Shown: positions 22,130 through 34,310, counted from the stretch's first letter. The stretch is DNA of 64,000 nucleotides from Pollenia angustigena (GCA_930367215.1 OV884058.1:199534208-199598207), one strand, 5' to 3'. The notes: a model not told the origin generated them from the sequence alone. A program made the numbers and translations.

Positions 22130-22470
22130 ACAGCAACGTAAAAGTTATGCTTCTCTTTAGTTGTGAAACGAAGAATATATTTAGTTACGAAATGAGCAGT
22201 ACGCAAGCATTTGTAGATCACTGCCTCAGGCGCATACTTAGAATGTTTTAGACACTCATGATTTCAAATCAAGATCTGTGGAAGCGAACTTATAAAATTT
22301 CTTTCGATGTTACAATACGTTTCCGCAAATTTGGTAAAATAGGATATACATTGCAAAAACCAGGAATCGATGCAACAAGGCAAGCCGTCGAATTAAACAC
22401 CCAAGATTTCAGGAGACCAGGCAGGAATGCCAACACCTGTAAATGCTAGATTGAAAGCGAACTGTAAGAA
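22130..22470 (+). pseudogene. RTE-type LINE, C-terminal ORF fragment
   Basis: Conceptual translation gives LLFSCETKNIF, then QAFVDHCLRRILRMF, ISNQDLWKRT, KFGKIGYTLQKPGIDATRQAV and RRPGRNANTC. These align with the 3' part of RTE-type reverse transcriptase ORFs (LLYGCETW..., FVNRCLR.ILRI, ISN..LW..T, WIGHTLRKP..., GRP..TW). Broken by a stop and heavily substituted. Confidence 0.7.
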
Positions 22471-23190
22471 AAATTTAAATTAAAAGCTGTATTATGAATT
22501 AAATAGAGAGCTTCAAATAGCAATGCACATTCAAAAGAACAATCACCTTAATATACAATAATAGTAATGAAGTTGTCTTAGATATTACCGAAAAGAAGGT
22601 TATTTGGAATGAGTACATTGCAGACATTTTTACTGATAACACTGTGCAACAAAATAAACCAGCCTTAATACTTGCAATGCGAAATGAAACTAGACTATTG
22701 GTAGAGCAAATCTGCCAAACGGTTTTGAAAAGCTGTCTCGGGTTCCCGAAACATCGGCCGCTAAAACTTTTGAATAGGCGTTTGGTATAAGTCAAAAAAA
22801 TATACTTAATGTACTACTGAGCTAAAATACTAATTCAGATGTTTTCAGTAGAATTTTATGGCAATTATTTTCTTAGAATATATTAACCCTCTTACACTCA
22901 TTTTAAGGGGTATTTTTGTCCTTTTTTTAACTTTCACACAAAAGTATACTTAAACGGCACTTTAGAGGGTGCAATCGTGCAATATATGTAAAACGGGGTT
23001 ACGGAAATTTAAAAATTTCAAGGCAAACATTGCACAATTTTTTGTCTTTGAAGATCCTTTTGGCAGATTTGTTCTACCAATAATCTAGTTTCATTTCGCG
23101 TTACAAGTATTGAGACTGGTGGCGATGACCCCAGTTGCACTGTCTAACAACCGATTAAGTTTTGAAGCACCGGGACAACAACCCGTTTCA
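22471..23190. repeat. Segment with a ~46-bp inverted duplication
   Basis: cgaaatgaaactagactatt near 22680-22725 is repeated in inverse near 23056-23105 (aatctagtttcatttcgcg). The flanks are AT-rich. It may be a shared piece of the RTE copies on either side. Confidence 0.45.
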
Positions 23191-23535
23191 GAAATTGCAA
23201 TCACTAATTCAGAAGTGAAGTGGAGCAATTATGTCCATAAAAGACAAAGAAGCATGTATCCATGATGAGACATTGAAATTAATAGATGGCGATAACATTA
23301 AACTTCTTATAATGTTGTTTTACTTTATTTATTATACAGGCCAATTCCCACAAGATTGGCTAAAATCGGCCTTTATAACAATTCTCAAGAAAAGCCACGC
23401 AAAACATTGCAAAGTTTATAGACTTATAAGCCTAATGAGCCACGCCCTCAAAATTATTCAATACAGAATTTATGAAAAATGCGAAAAGGTGGTTGAATCT
23501 TAGTTTGGTTTTCAACGGGGAAAAGCTCGCAACAA
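23191..23535 (+). pseudogene. RTE-type LINE, reverse transcriptase N-terminal fragment
   Basis: The frame 23231-23503 carries TLKLIDGDNIKLLIMLFYFI, GQFPQDWLKSAFITILKKS and KVYRLISLMSHALKIIQYRI, followed after a stop by FGFQRGKA. This is the classic finger region of LINE RT (DW..S.I..I.KK, YR.ISL.S...K, FGF..G). The catalytic YADD part is absent. It lies downstream of, not before, the C-terminal fragment at 22130, so the two are separate or rearranged copies. Confidence 0.75.
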
Positions 23536-23619
23536 AATTCAAAAATTTGCAAATTTAGATAACTTTAAAAGTCGCAAAAAGGGGTCCAATTGAGACTTTA
23601 GTCGACGAGCGGTTACCCT

Positions 23620-23825
23620 GGAAGCAGTAAATCTTCATCATAAAAAGGCTCGGCTACATGTTGCAAGAACAGTTCATAAGCATTTTTTATAAAATAATGA
23701 TTGTCCAGTTTTTCCTCATTGTCCAGACCTTGGCCCGTCTGAAAACTATTTCTTTCAATCAATGCAGAGCGCTCTTGCTGGAAAATGATTCCCTTTAAAA
23801 CAGGGTATCCCAAATAGGTTTGATT
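23620..23825 (+). pseudogene. Mariner (DD34D-like) transposase C-terminal fragment
   Basis: The plus frame reads KARLHVARTVHKHFL, stop, then CPVFPHCPDLGPSENYFFQS and MQSALAGK, stop. This matches the third catalytic block of classical mariners (SPDLAPSDYHLF...SMQ.AL.GK). The last catalytic Asp appears as Glu (SEN for SDY). Upstream and downstream parts are lost. Non-functional. Confidence 0.65.
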
Positions 23826-25500
23826 TGAGTCTATGTATTGCTTAGAGAATAATATTTCGGCCCAGCTTTTTCGCTTGATATTTACTTCGGACTCTGTTTG
23901 CCTTCTAGATGTATGTGACGGCCTGCTTCTTGTAAACTGGCTGGTGGTCTATTTGGGACCAGAGTGCAATTTTGGAGACATATTTTGGCCCCAAAATTTT
24001 TATAATTCTTGGTAGCCATTGATGTATGAACACTTAGGGAAACTGCAGATCACGTGGTGCAGTATGCCAGTTTTCGCAAACGTAACGGAGTGTTTGTTTT
24101 ACGTTGGAGCTAAATATCTTAAACTTGATACGGTGCGAGATTGAAGATAATTTCTATACATTACTTAGGCGGCCAAAAATTTGTCAAGCCTTTTTTATTC
24201 GCTGCTGGAACCACCGGTAGTTGTTATTAGGCTACCGTGATAGCAAATGGAGTCAAAATCCTCGAAATGTGTATTGGAGATAACAAACTTAGTTAGACTT
24301 AGTCTTTGGGATGTTGATTCTCATACCTGCATTTTCAGTACCTTCCACTAGGCGATCTTGTTTTGCGGACATATCGGAGTAACTATGCGCCAGTAGACAT
24401 ATCGCACACCTAGCTCAAAAGTGACTTAACTCAAAATTTGAATTTTTCGTGTGTATATGCTTAAACTATCATAATACACTTGTTTATCTTAAAAAAAAAA
24501 AAATATCAGTGTATTTTGTTGTTAAGTCGAGTACTCAGCTTGCTGTACTCGTCATATGCGTTTTGTTTTCTTATTCGTAATTTTCAGCAGGTCTATTTTG
24601 ACAATTATCTTTCATATTTAATTTCGTTGTACAAAGTTAATTTCGTAGCGTGTGTGATTTTTTGTGTGTGTTGTATGTGCGAAATGTAAAAACGCACATA
24701 TACATTCATACAAATGGAATAACAGATAAATAATAAAACTTGACTCGTGAAAACGCCGAAGCTGATTCAAAGAAGAAAATGTGATAAGTTTATCAATAAG
24801 ACTTGCATTGTGGAAATTGGGACTAACTGTTATTTAAAAACAGTTATGTTTCAATCGGTATTAAGTTGTAATTCATAAAAGTGACTTCTTTTCAGTTGTG
24901 TCGAAAATATAATGGTAGTAGATCCCTACTGCTAAAAGCTTAATAGTCTTTATTCGAATTGTGACACTTTTGATGAAACAAATCTATGTTGGAGTTTATA
25001 TTAATTAGACTTTTCTCGGTTTAGAATTTGGCAAAAGTGTCAAAACTTGAAAAGAATTAAGCTAAAGTGACATAACGCAATATAATTCGGTAACTTGTGC
25101 AAATAATACAACATCAAAAATGACACAACTAAAAATTTTTCATTATCTCTTGTATAAATATCTAAAAAAAACTTTTTAGATTATAATTTGTAAGTTTTTT
25201 TACTAAATGGTCTAAAGATTTGTTTTTGACTATTTTTTTTAGGTCAAAAACTGTATATATCGATTTTTGAAATATTAAGTTTTTTGAGTTGAGTCACTTT
25301 TGAGCTAGGTGTGCGATACGTCACCCAGTCTTCCTTGAATACCCCACGTAATACTACTTTCCGGCCGGTTTGCCTTAATCATAACTGCGCATAGTACAAT
25401 GTTGAATAGAAGACGCACCCCTGTCATACCCCGGTTCTTACAACCTCTTTACTGCTTAGTTTTTTCTGATGCAGTATTCGGCAATATGCGTATTTTAAGT
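23826..25500 (-). pseudogene. RTE-type LINE remnant, interrupted by a 915-bp TA element
   Basis: Read on the minus strand: RTGV/QGC...GVFKEDWV (25500-25317), then after the inserted element CLLAHSYSDMSAKQDRLVEG, AGMRINIPKTK, TTTGGSSSE and a C-terminal block equivalent to FI..CLR.I..., KYVSKIALWSQ, ending near 23830. These are the palm and thumb of an RTE-type reverse transcriptase. The break falls at the (Y/F)ADD motif, whose residues are destroyed. Many stops and frameshifts. Confidence 0.65.
24402..25316. mobile_element. Non-autonomous TA-flanked transposon (TCGCACACCTAGCTC ends)
   Basis: Inverted ends TCGCACACCTAGCTCAAAAG / mirror, about 30 bp each. TA is duplicated at 24400-24401 and 25317-25318. 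It interrupts the RTE remnant, which supports the boundaries. Sub-terminal gtgac(t/a)taa(c) words recur inside (24422, 25066). The single frame at 24480-24689 shows no transposase motif. Tc1/mariner superfamily by target and size; inferred. Confidence 0.8.
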
Positions 25501-25510
25501 CTTTTAAAGA

Positions 25511-25664
25511 TCCAATTAGACGTGACATAACCATACCAACACTGTATTACCATAGCCACTGTATTACCAAAACGACATAAGCATACCATACAAACCAATT
25601 CAATTTTGGCTTCTACGGTCATCGTAACGGCTGTGGCATTTTGTTTATGTCACGTCTAATTGGA
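25511..25664. mobile_element. Small MITE with TCCAATTAGACGTGACATAA ends
   Basis: Perfect 20-bp terminal inverted repeats enclose about 115 bp. Left flank ttttaaaga, right flank ccttaa, so a TTAA-type target with slight decay is likely. An internal direct duplication (actgtattacca twice) is present. Confidence 0.8.
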
Positions 25665-26410
25665 CCTTAAATTATTTGTTGAGGTTTCGTAATCATTTTT
25701 GTTTAAGATGATATGGTAATTAACCCTAAGCATCCGATCCTAGAGTTGGCGCTGTTAACAGCCTGTAAGCAACCTGAATGTAAAACGGCAAACGAGCAAT
25801 TGAGTTTCAGTGACTGTTTCTCGGTGGTTGTCACCTAATTATCTGAGCCGCATCATACTCAACATGCCATACATTATGCCCCAGTGTTGCCACTTTGTAG
25901 GTAATTACCCGAATTTGGTATAATTTTTACTGTTGTGGGTAATTTCTCTTAGGTGTAGTTCAGGTGTAATTTGAAATTCTTACTTAAGATACCCAAATAA
26001 AAACCAGATTCGATTTCAGTGATGACATTTATTTCTTTTTAAATACTGTTGCTTAAAAATGCACAGTCTTCTAAACCAAAGTCTCGGTATCTTTTTAAGA
26101 AAAGACTTCAATAATTAAAAATATATTTTCTAAAGTTGCGTAATGAATGTCGCAAGATGAACCCTTAGATTTGGATAAAGATGCCTATCAAAGTGATTAA
26201 GAGCCTGAAGTTTAGGGAAAAAAGTTATTCAAACTAAAAACAACCATGGAGAAAGATATGTTTCCAATATTGCAAAACACAATTAATTTTATTTTTATCT
26301 TGCAACTTTTTAATGCTTTAGTTTGAAAAATATTTAACGCCCTTTACAGTTGTAAAACTGAATTATGAAAGGGACAGTTGTATAAAACCCTGCAGGCATT
26401 TTGTTTACTA

Positions 26411-27026
26411 AAGGTGCATGTAGACGACATGTTTTTTACATCTGACTTGTCAATTTTTCAAGTCACATGTAATTGTGCATGTCTGTCAAAATGGCTGTTT
26501 CACAGAAGGTTTATAATATTTCGTCACAAACGTACATGTAATTTGCTTCTGACATTGTCTCTGTTTTTTCCCCATAGTTGTTACAAAAACCAAAATAAAA
26601 ATGCCGCCACGAAAGTTTGTATTTACGCCGTTAAATAATTTAGCGATCTCAACATATTTTTCTTTTAATTCAAAGATACCAATTTAGGATATTATAATAA
26701 AACGGTTTTTATATATATAATTACATAAATTCTATTCAATGGTGCCATGATTATATATATTTCAGTATTGTAAAATATTAACTTCAGCCGGCTAATGATT
26801 CCGTCAATAGTGGACGCCGCTGTCGGTTTCTTCGCGGCATAGATTTCTGATGTCAGATGGTTTGTCAGAAGAAAATAGAGCACGCTCTAATTGAAATTTT
26901 GTCAGATGACTTTGCATCTGACTTCTACAGAAGCAAAGTTTTAAAGGTAACACACGACATGTATGTATTTTGCAGTGGGAAATTTGACATGTCAGATGAC
27001 AAAAACATGTCGTGTACGGTCGCCTT
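26411..27026. mobile_element. MITE nested in the hAT shell (CGACATGTTTTT ends)
   Basis: Left aaggtgcatgtagacgacat..., right mirrored ...catgtcgtgtacggtcgcctt. Pairing continues into catctgac(t/a)tgtcaa. Roughly 50-bp imperfect inverted ends, 616 bp in all. Several tcagatg/catctga words recur inside. Confidence 0.65.
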
Positions 27027-27099
27027 AAAAAAGGTATAAAGGGTATTTTGTAAGACCATGAAACTTAAAATAGTAGACAACACAAAAAAAATTAATTTT

Positions 27100-27360
27100 G
27101 ATCGCAGATTGATACACGGCATTACCATTTGGATAGGTCACTCGCTCCGTAGACTACATGGCGACCCTACTAAATCTGCGATTGACTGGAACCCCCATGG
27201 TAATACAAGAAGAGTTGGCCGTCCGACGCGCACCTGGAGACGTCAACTTGAATCGGAAGTAAACCAAAGTGGGCTAAGCTGGAAGGAAATTAAACATCTA
27301 GCATCAAACCGGATCGAATGGAAAGAGTTCGTTGCGGCCCTTTGTTCCTACTAGGAACCA
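27100..27360 (+). pseudogene. RTE-type LINE, extreme C-terminus
   Basis: An open frame ending at 27354 carries WIGHSLRRLHGDPTKSAIDW, NPHGNTRRVGRPTRTWRRQL and LSWKEIKHLASNRIEWKEFV, the conserved RTE tail. Better preserved than the copies at 22130 and 23826. It is followed within 20 bp by the AT array at 27370, consistent with RTE-type 3' ends that terminate in short repeats. 5' truncated. Confidence 0.8.
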
Positions 27361-27366
27361 CAGGAC

Positions 27367-27369
<3 letters not shown>

Positions 27370-27425
<56 letters not shown>
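27370..27425. repeat. (TA)n microsatellite
   Basis: About 27 uninterrupted AT/TA units directly after the RTE tail. Confidence 0.95.
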
Positions 27426-27427
<2 letters not shown>

Positions 27428-27897
27428 CCATTTGAAACTGATTTCAAACAATTAGGCACCGCGCTTGTCCTTGACGAAACGCATTGCAGAAGTCCAATTT
27501 TGTTTCTCTTCTTCGAGCATTGCTGGCTGCATGTCACAAATAAAATGATGAATGCCCTGAAGTCTAATTGACAGTTTATTTTCTCTTAGTCAACACATTG
27601 CCATCATTTGTGCAAAAATCAGTAATCACGAACTCGCCTACAAGTTGCGAAAATCGATGGCAGAATTTCAAAACAAATTTGGATAATTTGGTGGCGTTGT
27701 TCAAGCATGAATCTATTCATGATGATGTGCCTGAGCAAAAAGTGAAAGCAGTATGACAGTTCGTTTGTCAGCTAACCTTTCGTAAGGTCTATGTGGCTAA
27801 AAAACACCCATTATAAAGGACTTGCAATGAGCATATTCATAGATATGGGCTACCAAATGTGGCAGTTAAACTCATTATTTTAAGAGTTTTATTTTAA

Positions 27898-28505
27898 GGG
27901 TATTCATTTCAAAATTTTTTTGGTTGGAAAATTGGAAAAAAGGAAAATTACACCTTACTGACGTGAACGGTATTTTTTTTAGTTAAAGGTACAAAACTGT
28001 CAAAAACAAAAATCTGTCATATAATTCTTGGAAGTAATTGATATTTTTCAAGATGCCAAATAAAAGAGTTAAAATTGATTTAATTGATTATTTAATTGTC
28101 ACGTCATTTTTAAGTTTTTTTTTATATTTTTTTGTATAGAATTCATTTTTAATTTAGTTTTGAAAAACGACGTTTTAAAAAAGTAAAATTTGATTTAATA
28201 AAAATGGAGTTTAAAGAATCATAGTTGATTATCTTAAAAAGAGATGTAAATTTTAGTGCTTTTTGTGAAAAATAACAACATTTTTAATATGGTGGCAACT
28301 ATACTCAATTGGACGTTTGTGAATTGCCAACTCTTTAAAAATTGTAAAATTGTAATTTTCCAATCTGATTTTTTTACACTTGGTTATAGCTTGTTTAAAT
28401 TGCAACTTTCGGTGGAAAAGTTTTTCCTTGTGTTTGTTGTAACAAAAATTACATTTTTCCACTTTTCCATTTTTCCAACAAATAAAAAAACTGAAATGAA
28501 TACCC
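27898..28505. mobile_element. MITE nested in the hAT shell (GGGTATTCATTTCA ends)
   Basis: Left gggtattcatttcaaaattt, right mirrored tgaaatgaataccc. The A/T-rich subterminal ttggaaaaattgg-type sequence is mirrored near 28465-28480. About 608 bp and non-coding. Confidence 0.7.
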
Positions 28506-28739
28506 TTTTTATGTTTTATTAAATGTTTTTAAGTCTTTAATGTTAATATTGTGAATTTATTTAAAAATACAATAAGAATCTTAACAGTTTGACTTACATA
28601 TATTGATATTCTTTTAATGAGTTTGTTGTGTTTTTGCTTCTTTGTAAATGTCTTTTTATTAAATAAATCTTCAATTGTAAATCAGGTGTAATTTTATTTA
28701 AATCGGGTAATTTTTGCTGGTGGTTACACTGTTATCCCC

Positions 28740-30202
28740 TTTTATTATGATACAAACACAATTTTATTACAATTTTGTTTAAAAATTATTTTGTAAAAAT
28801 TGTTTATCATATTTTAAAATTCTGCATAATTTTAATTCCTTATCTCTCTCTCTTAAATCTCTCAAACTGCCATTAAACTAACAACTGTCATGCTAATTTT
28901 TTTTTGCTTAAATATTTTAATAGAAACCTCCACAGAAAATTAAATAAATAAATTACAATAAACCAAAACTATATAAGAAACACAAAAACAAAATGAGTAT
29001 AAAATATATCTTTGCCACAATTTACATAAAGACATGCATAAACTTGAGTGATTGGCAGAATGAACGAATGAATGAATGAATGTGTAAATGTGCCTGTGCC
29101 GAATTTAAAATTACAAATAAAAACTTGTGCTTAATTAATTCCAAAAGTTATAATAATATTAATAATAATGTAATTAAGCTTTTTAAATTTATACTTGAAA
29201 AAATCATAAAAATTCAATGGAAAAGTCAAGCAGAAGATGAGTTTGATGATGGTTAAAAACTAATTAAATAAATAAAAAAAAAAACAAACAAAACAACAAA
29301 CAAAGAACTCAACGACGAAATAATTGTTAAATAAAAAGATTTTTTTTTCTCTGATTAAACAAAGAATGATTAAGTTAATGACTTCCACAAGCTGATTTTT
29401 GAGATGTTTAAAGCAAATTTTAATAAAGATAAGAATTAAAACTAAATAGTCCATATTTAAGAAAAACTCTTTTATTTGAAAAAAGTTTTAAGAAATTTTA
29501 TTTTATGATTACATTTTTTAATAATTGGTAAAAAAAAATCTTTGTAGGTGCCTATTCAAGGGAAAATTTTTTTACGTGCACCCTTGAACTTCTTGATTTC
29601 TAATATTTAAATCAAATTTACTAAAATTTAAAAAAAAAATATTTGGCTTTTCGTGTTTGACAATAAGCACGTGAATACTTGTAATGTATAATTAGTAAAA
29701 TCTATCTCAAGGTTTTTGAAGAAAAAGTTTATACAAAAACCGTTTCTAGAATAAATTAAACAAAAACGTTGCGATAATAAACGTAGTTGCAGGTGTAGGC
29801 ATATTTGAGAATTGGGAATAATTAGATTCGTTACGTTAATGAAATATATATTTTTGGTTATTATCAAAGAAATTTTGGTTATATTTAGTATGAAGTCTAT
29901 GACGAAGCAGCAAAACTACCGATAGTCGTCTCATTCAGTTTATTCGAAAATTTGTGGTTATACAATCGATTATATCGAATATTTTAAAGAATTTTAGATT
30001 TTGAATATTTTTTATTGACATTGAAAATAGTTGTTCGACCCAAAAACATCATACTGTGTACTTCACATTCTAAGGACCATCCTTCAAGGCAGATACAGCC
30101 TTGAGTGCAGCCTTCATTCAATTCAGGTCAAATAATGGGAATTCAAAAACATGAGCACCTGCTAAATAGCCTTATCTCATGGAGCCCGAGTGTGAGACTA
30201 AT
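28740..30202. other. AT-rich intergenic spacer
   Basis: Low-complexity sequence with a (gaat)n run near 29062-29085. From about 29880 composition is less AT-rich but no gene or known repeat could be assigned. Confidence 0.4.
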
Positions 30203-30974
30203 TACACTGCTTTACAAATTTTTAATTTGGAAAATTACCAAGAACGCCACGTGCCTAGATAAGTTAATTTTGACCTCCTGAACACGAAAAACGCTGTAAT
30301 TTTTTTTTCAAAAGTACAGTTTCTTAGATAACGGTACTTTTGTGTTTTTCGGTGTATGGTCCCACTCAAACCCTTGTGAAGCCCAACCGAGGATTTTGTC
30401 GAACGACAATATTTTTCATCTCATATAAAATTTCGTTTTTTTTTAAATACGTTAAAACTGATGGTTAAAAAAAGACGGAATTTTATATGCGATGAAAATA
30501 TTGTCGTTCCACAAAATCCTTAATAAAAACTTTATTTTTCATCCGATTTTTTTCAAATTACGCTTTAAATGTTGGTAATTAAATAAACTATTTGGTTAAA
30601 AAATAAAACATTCCAGATATTTACTATAACGTAGAAAAAAAACGAAACAAAAATGAAAAATTTTGAAAAAAACGTAAAAAATAGGCAAATTTCGATAACT
30701 CAGCCAATTCTTATCAGATAAAAATTTTTAGCATATCGACGGAAAAGGCATTCAATTACCATTCCAACGATATGCCATTTATCTCGATCGGACTTTTCGG
30801 TTGGGCTCCACAAGGGTTTGAGTGGGACCATACACCGAAAAACACAAAAGTACCGTTATCTAAAAAACTGTACTTTTGAAAAAAAAATTACAGAGTTTTT
30901 CGTGTTCAGGAGGTCAAAATTAACTTATCTGGGCACGCGGCGTTCTTGGTAATTTTTGGCTGTAAACCTGTGTT
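30203..30974. mobile_element. Foldback element with ~160-bp inverted arms
   Basis: Left arm 30203 to about 30420, right arm about 30780 to 30974. Shared landmarks are accaagaacgcc / ggcgttcttggt, acctcctgaacacgaaaaac / mirror, and ggtgtatggtcccactcaaa / mirror. A second inner pair (cgacaatatttttcatc / gatgaaaatattgtcg) extends the fold. No ORF. Target duplication unclear. Confidence 0.75.
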
Positions 30975-31441
30975 ATTATACCCTGGTGGCATTTTAAGTG
31001 CACAGACCAGCAAGATTTAACACTCTACCAGAGTGCTTAGAAGCAGAAGATAATCTTATCTCAGCTGCTTTTGGAAATATGTTGGCAGTGTCAGTTGATT
31101 AGCAACAGCATCTAGGAATTATCTTATTTTGGCCGAAATCTCCCAAAAGTGGTGAAAAATCAGCCCTTGAGTGGTATTTTAAGGTTTTACCTTTTCGAGT
31201 CTTTGTAGTAGTAAGCCACAATCTCCGTGTCCAATATTTTCTTGATCTCCAAAATTATTTCTTCAACTGAAAAGCGAAACTCTTCCAAAGCCCATCTACC
31301 AGAAAGGCAGAAAGGATTTTCTGCAAGAATCATACCAGCGGAGGCCTAAGCCAATAGTGAGTCCGGTGCCAATTCACCGGAAGCTACTCGCTCGCATGGT
31401 ATTCGAAAGGATCTTGCAGGTCAGCCGCGATCTTAAGTGAC
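30975..31441. other. Intergenic segment of moderate GC
   Basis: Less AT-rich than its surroundings (e.g. gagtccggtgccaattcacc near 31361) and interrupted on the right by the large palindrome. It may be a decayed LINE untranslated region; continues after 34080. Unassigned. Confidence 0.3.
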
Positions 31442-34080
31442 CACTAGACTGGTCGCAATTTTTTTTTTTGAAATTTACATGTTTGCGCTGCTTAAAATAT
31501 GAGGTTTGGTGTAAGAAATCAAGTCCTAATTTTTCAGCTCAATCCGACGGTGCCTAGTCGTGCCAAGTGGGGCCCAAAGTTCCCCATATGATAAAAAAAA
31601 CATCTATTCAATCAGATACTAGATAAAAATCCGGTCTTAAAGACCGAAAATCGAAAATCTGGCTCCGTTACGATCTTCCGCAGAGAAAATACTTTAAGTA
31701 TGCCAAATTTCAGCTTCCTATGTCATCATATGGCTTCAGAAAGTTGCGGAAAGAGTAGGACATACATGCAAACATCCTTACATACTAAGAAATTATATAT
31801 TGTATAGATAGATTAAAGTATTTGCAGTTTAATATTTTAGTATGATACGAACGAAAGATTTTTAACTAATTTTAACTAATTCGGGGTCGCTGAATCCAGT
31901 GGTGCTAGCCGTTTTTTTAGGTTAGCTTTAGTTTTCGAGATATACCGTTATTTCAAAAATTAAGGATGTTGCACAACATATGTTCGCGCAACTCAAAAAC
32001 GCTTTAGCTTATTGAAAAACTAAAAAAATCGAAATTCGGCAATAACATTTACTTTAAGAAAGTTAAAACTTTTTTCTTCATATTGGCTCTGGTTTTCGAG
32101 ATATACCGTTATTTCAAAAATTAAGGATGTTGCACAACATATGTTCGAGTAACTCAAAAACGCTTTAGTTTATTGAAAAACAAAAAAAAAACCGAAATTC
32201 CGCAATAAAATTTACTTTAAGAAAGTTAAAACTTTTTTCTTCATATTGGCTTTGGTTTTCGAGATATACCGTTATTTCGAAAATTAAGGATGTTGCACAA
32301 CATATGTTCGCGTAACTCAAAAACGCTTTAGCGTATTGAAAAACTAAAAAAAACCGAAATTCCGCAATAAAATTTACTTTAAGAAAGGTAAAACGTTTTT
32401 CTTATATGCGCAGTCGTTTTAGAAACATAATTTTTTTTTCTGGAAAAAAAAATAATTTTTTTATTAAAATTTCGGAATTTTTGTTTTTAAAAATTCATAA
32501 AAAATTGAAAAATGGAGCTATGCTTCTAATTTTATAGAGTCATATAAAAAACAATATTGCAAACAAAACAAGCTATAAATGATTAAAATCTGTTCACAAC
32601 TTTTGATTTTATGTATTCACAAAAGACGAAAAATTTTAATTAATTTAAGAATTTTATTAAACCGCCATATGTGTATAATTGAAATTCTTATATTTGGCCC
32701 GTGTAGTGCCTAGGATGCCCCAAGAAGGGTCAAATGTATGACTGGAGTCATACATTTGACCAGTCATACATTTGACCCTTCTTGGGGCATCCTAGGCACT
32801 ACACGGGCCAAATATAAGAATTTCAATTATACACATATGGCGGTTTAATAAAATTCTTAAATTAATTAAAATTTTTCGTCTTTTGTGAATACATAAAATC
32901 AAAAGTTGTGAACAGATTTTAATCATTTATAGCTTGTTTTGTTTGCAATATTGTTTTTTATATGACTCTATAAAATTAGAAGCATAGCTCCATTTTTCAA
33001 TTTTTTATGAATTTTTAAAAACAAAAATTCCGAAATTTTAATAAAAAAATTATTTTTTTTTCCAGAAAAAAAAATTATGTTTCTAAAACGACTGCGCATA
33101 TAAGAAAAACGTTTTACCTTTCTTAAAGTAAATTTTATTGCGGAATTTCGGTTTTTTTTAGTTTTTCAATACGCTAAAGCGTTTTTGAGTTACGCGAACA
33201 TATGTTGTGCAACATCCTTAATTTTCGAAATAACGGTATATCTCGAAAACCAAAGCCAATATGAAGAAAAAAGTTTTAACTTTCTTAAAGTAAATTTTAT
33301 TGCGGAATTTCGGTTTTTTTTTTTGTTTTTCAATAAACTAAAGCGTTTTTGAGTTACGCGAATATATGTTGTGCAACCTCCCTAATTTTCGAAATAGCGG
33401 TATATCTCGAAAACCAAAGCCAATATGAAGAAAAAAGTTTTTACTTGCTTAAAGTAAATTTTATTGCGGAATTTCAGTTTTTTTTTTGTTTTTCAATAAA
33501 CTAAAGCGTTTTTGAGTTGCGCGAACATATGTTGTGCAACATCCTTAATTTTCGAAATAACGGTATATCTCGAAAACCAAAGCTAACATAAAAAAACGGC
33601 TAGCACCACTGGATTCAGCGACCCTGAATTAGTTAAAATTAGTTAAAAATCTTTCGTTCGTATCATACTAAAATATTAAACTGCAAATACTTTAATCTAT
33701 CTATACAATATATAATTTCTTAGTATGTAAGGATGTTTGCATGTATGTCCTATTCTTTCCGCAACTTTCTGAAGCCATCTGATGACATAGGAAGCTGAAA
33801 TTTGGCATACTTAAAGTATTTTCTCTGCGGAAGATTGTAACGAAGCCAAATTTTCGATTTTCGGTCTTTAAGACCGGCTTTTCATCTAGTATCTGATTGA
33901 ATAGATGTTTTTTTTTTATCATATGGGGAACTTTGGGCCCCACTTGGCACGACTAGGCACCGTCGGATTGAGATGAAAAATTAGGACTTGATTTCTTACA
34001 CCAAACCTCATATTTAAAGCAGCGCAAACATTTAAATTTAAAAAAAAAAAAATCCCATACAAGATGCGACCAGTCTAGTG
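31442..34080. mobile_element. 2.64-kb near-perfect palindromic foldback element with CACTA ends
   Basis: Arms of about 1.3 kb meet at a loop of roughly 16 bp (32745-32760). Outer ends CACTAGACTGGTCGCA and mirror, flanked by ac on both sides (2-bp duplication). Landmarks mirrored in both arms: ggtcttaaagaccg, gctagccg, cctaggcactacacgggcc. Each arm holds three tandem copies of a ~162-bp unit beginning ttttcgagatataccg (31933, 32093, 32256 in the left arm). Arms differ at scattered bases, so they have been kept very similar or formed recently. A frame of about 80 codons (33701-33943, minus; also degraded in the left arm) is unrecognised. Confidence 0.85.
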
Positions 34081-34310
34081 ACCACACAGATTTCTTGAGA
34101 TCTGTCCATTTTGGAATTTTGCCGAATACCAGGTATTGACTGCACATGATAATCCTGGAGGATGTAACACCAGAACGTAGAATATACTTAACATGATCAC
34201 TAAAACCGCCCGGCAGGATTCAGTCGACTCAGTCTTCAAAATCAATTTATGATTTTAGAATACCAGATTAGCCAAATAAATACGCCGCCCTATAAACCGC
34301 CAGTTTTAAA

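Larger units (their letters stand above)
25882..28731. mobile_element. hAT-type transposon shell with nested elements
   Basis: Ends CAGTGTTGCCAC and GTGGTTACACTG form hAT-style inverted repeats, continued inward by ggtaattacccg / cgggtaattttt and ggtgtaatttgaaat / aaaattacacct. Direct flanks ttatgccc (25874-25881) and ttatcccc (28732-28739) are an 8-bp target duplication with one mismatch. I see no hAT transposase (no BED finger or dimerisation domain). The 2,850 bp instead hold two MITEs, an RTE fragment and an AT dinucleotide array. Confidence 0.75.

Noticed and set aside
27304..27537. 77-codon minus frame with an Ile-Tyr run
   Set aside because: Translation of the (TA)n microsatellite.
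33701..33943. 80-codon minus frame in the large foldback arm
   Set aside because: The other arm carries the same frame with stops and no family is recognisable; not called as a gene, though noted in the element entry.
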